The translations under genes were made by a program, and so were the position numbers. DNA of 64,000 bases from Alphaproteobacteria bacterium MarineAlpha11_Bin1 (GTDB lineage: Bacteria; Pseudomonadota; Alphaproteobacteria; MPNO01; UBA830). The notes beneath the pieces were generated by a model, which saw only the letters and a list, made by a program, of their open reading frames with translations, did no database searches and had not been told where the DNA came from. Shown in pieces: positions 61,971 to 64,000 of the stretch (its first letter is position 1; each line of letters opens with the position of its first letter). The stretch lies in assembly GCA_002937455.1 (NCBI GenBank), contig PTJZ01000010.1, forward strand, positions 84,788 through 148,787. The letters run 5' to 3'.

Positions 61971-62969
61971 ATGTCTAAACTTACCGTCACTTTCGCTGCG
62001 AGTGACTACGAACACATGCGAGATCTTACGCGCGGGGATATTGAGGCGGAAGGGATAGACCTGAGATACCTTAACTTGGATATCGAAGAAACATTCTTCC
62101 GGTTTATCAAGTTCCGCGAGTGGGACGTATCGGAAATGTCTTTCGGCAAATACATAGCACTCAAGTCCCAGAACGATGACAGTATCACGGGTATTCCGGT
62201 ATTTCCATCGCGGGTGTTTCGGCAATCCTCACTCTATGTACTGCCATTTAGCGAAATCAAATCTGCATCAGATCTACGAGGCAGACGGATCGGTATCCCG
62301 GAATGGGCTCAGACCGCGTCGATCTATACCCGCGGTTGGCTTGTCCACAACATCGGTATTCCTCTACAAGAAATAGAATGGGTGCAGGGAGGAGTAAATT
62401 CTGCCGGCCGCAAAGAGAAGGTCGATTTGGATATACCCGAGGGTGTCTCTTACACACCTCGGCATGATAAGTCCCTTACCGATATGTTGTTCGACGGCGA
62501 GGTTGACTGTGTAATGTCGGCCCACCCCCCGTCTCCCGTTGAGGAGGGCGAAGAGACGATTGTGCGCCTTTATCCAAATTATCGAGAGATTGAGGAACAA
62601 TACTACCGAGATACAGGGATTTTCCCGATAATGCATGTGATTGCTATGCGTGGTGATTTTTTTCGTGAACATCCATGGGTCGCCACTAATTTGTACAAGG
62701 CCTTAGAGGAGGCGAAGAATCGGGCCATGTTTCGCGCTAGAGAAATCACTGCGACGCGTTTGCCATTTGCTTGGTGTTACGACTCCGGGCAGAAGGCGCA
62801 AGACCTTTTCGGTGAGGACTTTTTTCCATACGGGATAGAGAAAAACCGAACTACGCTGGAAGCATTTCTGCAATACGGTTTCGAACAAGGGGTATGCCAG
62901 CGTAAGGTCGAAATCGGGGAACTATTTCCAGAGGAGATTACGCGCATTTTGACGGAATTTCATATCTGA
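61971..62969 (+). CDS. 4,5-dihydroxyphthalate decarboxylase-like protein
   Basis: A 332-residue protein without signal peptide that has the periplasmic-binding-protein type 2 fold but belongs to the Pht5-like family often named 4,5-dihydroxyphthalate decarboxylase. Landmarks: SKLTVTFAASDYEHMRDLT, VSEMSFGKYIALKS, LRGRRIGIPEWAQTASIYTR and GIFPIMHVIAMRGDFFREH. I prefer the ATG at 61971 because it follows the terminator at 61919-61954; an in-frame ATG at 61926 is inside the hairpin. A decarboxylase of this family would remove a carboxyl from a hydroxylated aromatic diacid, but a substrate-binding role is possible. It is followed by a hydroxyacid dehydrogenase gene 36 bases on. Confidence 0.82.
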   Translation: MSKLTVTFAASDYEHMRDLTRGDIEAEGIDLRYLNLDIEETFFRFIKFREWDVSEMSFGKYIALKSQNDDSITGIPVFPSRVFRQSSLYVLPFSEIKSASDLRGRRIGIPEWAQTASIYTRGWLVHNIGIPLQEIEWVQGGVNSAGRKEKVDLDIPEGVSYTPRHDKSLTDMLFDGEVDCVMSAHPPSPVEEGEETIVRLYPNYREIEEQYYRDTGIFPIMHVIAMRGDFFREHPWVATNLYKALEEAKNRAMFRAREITATRLPFAWCYDSGQKAQDLFGEDFFPYGIEKNRTTLEAFLQYGFEQGVCQRKVEIGELFPEEITRILTEFHI

Positions 62970-63005
62970 TCCACTAATACTACTTTGTTCTGATATAACT
63001 TCGGC

Positions 63006-63992
63006 ATGATAAAGCCGCTAGTTCTAGTCTCCCATCTGCCGCCCGACGATATTTGTGACGCCCTCATCGAGTGTTTCGGTGAGGAGGCGGAGGTTGCCTT
63101 CCTACCGAACCTAAAAGGATCGACGCGGGAGCGGGCGCTGCGTTCCGCAAGAATTGTGATGACATATCATCCGATCCGAGATCTCGGCCTCGATGGGTTG
63201 AGTTTACTAAGTAATTGCGAACTGATCCAGTGTCTGACGGCCGGGATCGATTACTTACCCCTAAGCCAAATACCGGATCACATTCCCGTTGCCTATAACG
63301 CTGGCGCCTACGCCGAACCTATGGCGGAGCATGTGGTGGCGATGGCGCTTGCTGCGTCTAAAAGGTTGTCGGTGGAACACCGCAATATGACGATGGGGGA
63401 ATTTAATCAGTTTGTGCCAACCAAGAAAATCGACGGAGCAACATGCGGTATTCTTGGATTTGGGGTTACCGGGCGAGAAGTAGCGCGCGTTATGCGGGGG
63501 CTAGGGATGCGAATTGAGGCTGTGAACCGTTCGGGGAATACTGATGAGCAAGTCGGGTTCATCGGCACGCTAGACGATTTGGATTCCCTTATGTCTGCTG
63601 CGGATATCTTTGTGATCACTGTACCGTTGACCCGGAACACCGATCGGCTTATCCGAGCGCAACATCTTGCGCTTATGAAGCCGGATGCAGTGCTGGTCAA
63701 TGTGGCGCGGGGGGAAATTATCGTCGAGGATGATCTGTACCGGCATCTACTCAAAAATCCCCGATTTACAGCTTGCCTTGAGGCCTGGTGGATTGAACCG
63801 GTCCGTCACGGAAAGTTTGAGACAAGTTATCCGTTTCTTGACTTGCCGAATGTAATAGCGTCGCCCCACAACTCCGCAATGACTGAGGATGCGTTGACGG
63901 TTGCAGCACAGCGTGGCGCTGAGAATGTACTACGTTTGCTGCGTGGCTTCGGTGCTCGGTATATAGCCGGAGAAGATATGAGAATGCTTTAG
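63006..63992 (+). CDS. D-2-hydroxyacid dehydrogenase family oxidoreductase
   Basis: A 328-residue NAD-dependent enzyme of the D-isomer 2-hydroxyacid dehydrogenase family, reducing 2-keto acids. The Rossmann motif is GILGFGVTGREVARVMRGLG near residue 146; catalytic Arg in LVNVARGEIIVEDDL and the Glu/His pair in the C-terminal part, with SPHNSAMTEDALTVAAQRG holding the His. The ribosome site is weak. It is complete and ends 6 bases before the window edge region. In context it may handle a 2-keto acid from ring cleavage. Confidence 0.88.
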   Translation: MIKPLVLVSHLPPDDICDALIECFGEEAEVAFLPNLKGSTRERALRSARIVMTYHPIRDLGLDGLSLLSNCELIQCLTAGIDYLPLSQIPDHIPVAYNAGAYAEPMAEHVVAMALAASKRLSVEHRNMTMGEFNQFVPTKKIDGATCGILGFGVTGREVARVMRGLGMRIEAVNRSGNTDEQVGFIGTLDDLDSLMSAADIFVITVPLTRNTDRLIRAQHLALMKPDAVLVNVARGEIIVEDDLYRHLLKNPRFTACLEAWWIEPVRHGKFETSYPFLDLPNVIASPHNSAMTEDALTVAAQRGAENVLRLLRGFGARYIAGEDMRML

Positions 63993-64000
63993 TGTGATTT

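Noticed and set aside
1..64000. CRISPR array, tRNA or rRNA genes, IS elements, integrase or attachment sites
   Set aside because: Reading both strands, I found no regularly spaced repeats, no cloverleaf-like sequences and no transposase or integrase motifs. The mosaic look rests on gene content and two decayed genes only.

Overview
The window looks like part of a chromosome from a free-living, probably marine, alphaproteobacterium of the Rhodospirillales type. The housekeeping genes point that way: a replicative helicase running off the left edge, a single-chain two-domain dCTP deaminase, a multi-domain Nfu protein, YciB, UbiX, MsrA and an L,D-transpeptidase. Base composition is roughly balanced by eye, with AT-rich intergenic DNA. 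This placement is inference; there is no rRNA or other taxonomic marker in the window, and I see no tRNA, CRISPR array, integrase or insertion sequence.

Between these housekeeping genes lies an unusually dense, mosaic set of catabolic modules rich in oxygenases. Region 1 (1-7.8 kb): dnaB, cfa, a small lipoprotein, an L,D-transpeptidase, ubiX, a decayed hydratase and a transglutaminase-like protein. Region 2 (7.9-19.5 kb): a DMT exporter, two tandem group-D flavin monooxygenases, an amidase/cupin/DUF2848 operon, and a chain of tandem MFS transporters with a Nudix hydrolase and a quinone-oxidoreductase-like protein. Region 3 (19.7-31.5 kb): an Old Yellow Enzyme with an EthD protein; then NIPSNAP, a Rieske O-demethylase-type oxygenase, a UbiD-like protein, a CMD protein, a MarR regulator, an aldo/keto reductase and a Bcr/CflA-type exporter in one direction; then PhyH, and a MarR regulator with an HpaB-type monooxygenase. 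A decayed amino-acid binding protein gene follows.

Region 4 (33.1-40.1 kb) is one long operon: MaoC hydratase, SDR, DUF35 protein, thiolase and a three-subunit molybdenum hydroxylase. Region 5 (43-51.8 kb) is an aerobic CoA-dependent aromatic module: a fused 2-aminobenzoyl-CoA/salicylyl-CoA monooxygenase-reductase, a beta-etherase-like GST, and a divergent operon of aryl-CoA ligase, acyl-CoA dehydrogenase, enoyl-CoA hydratase, MarR and SDR, with RidA facing it. Region 6 (52.7-59.8 kb): a Rieske dioxygenase alpha/beta pair with a CoA transferase and an enoyl-CoA hydratase, an SDR/MFS pair, and a TauD/TfdA dioxygenase. Region 7 (60.1-64 kb): LysR, a haem-oxygenase-fold protein, a 4,5-dihydroxyphthalate-decarboxylase-like protein and a hydroxyacid dehydrogenase.

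The overall logic is uptake, O-demethylation or hydroxylation, CoA activation, ring attack and beta-oxidation of plant- or lignin-derived and other aromatic acids, with local MarR/LysR control. The points most worth a second look are: a UbiD-like protein whose catalytic Glu positions are replaced; a shared TTTTA-N4-TAAAA palindrome that ties the two halves of the aryl-CoA module together; a beta-etherase-like GST inside that module; several oxygenases without any reductase partner in the window; and two decaying genes recognisable only across frameshifts.
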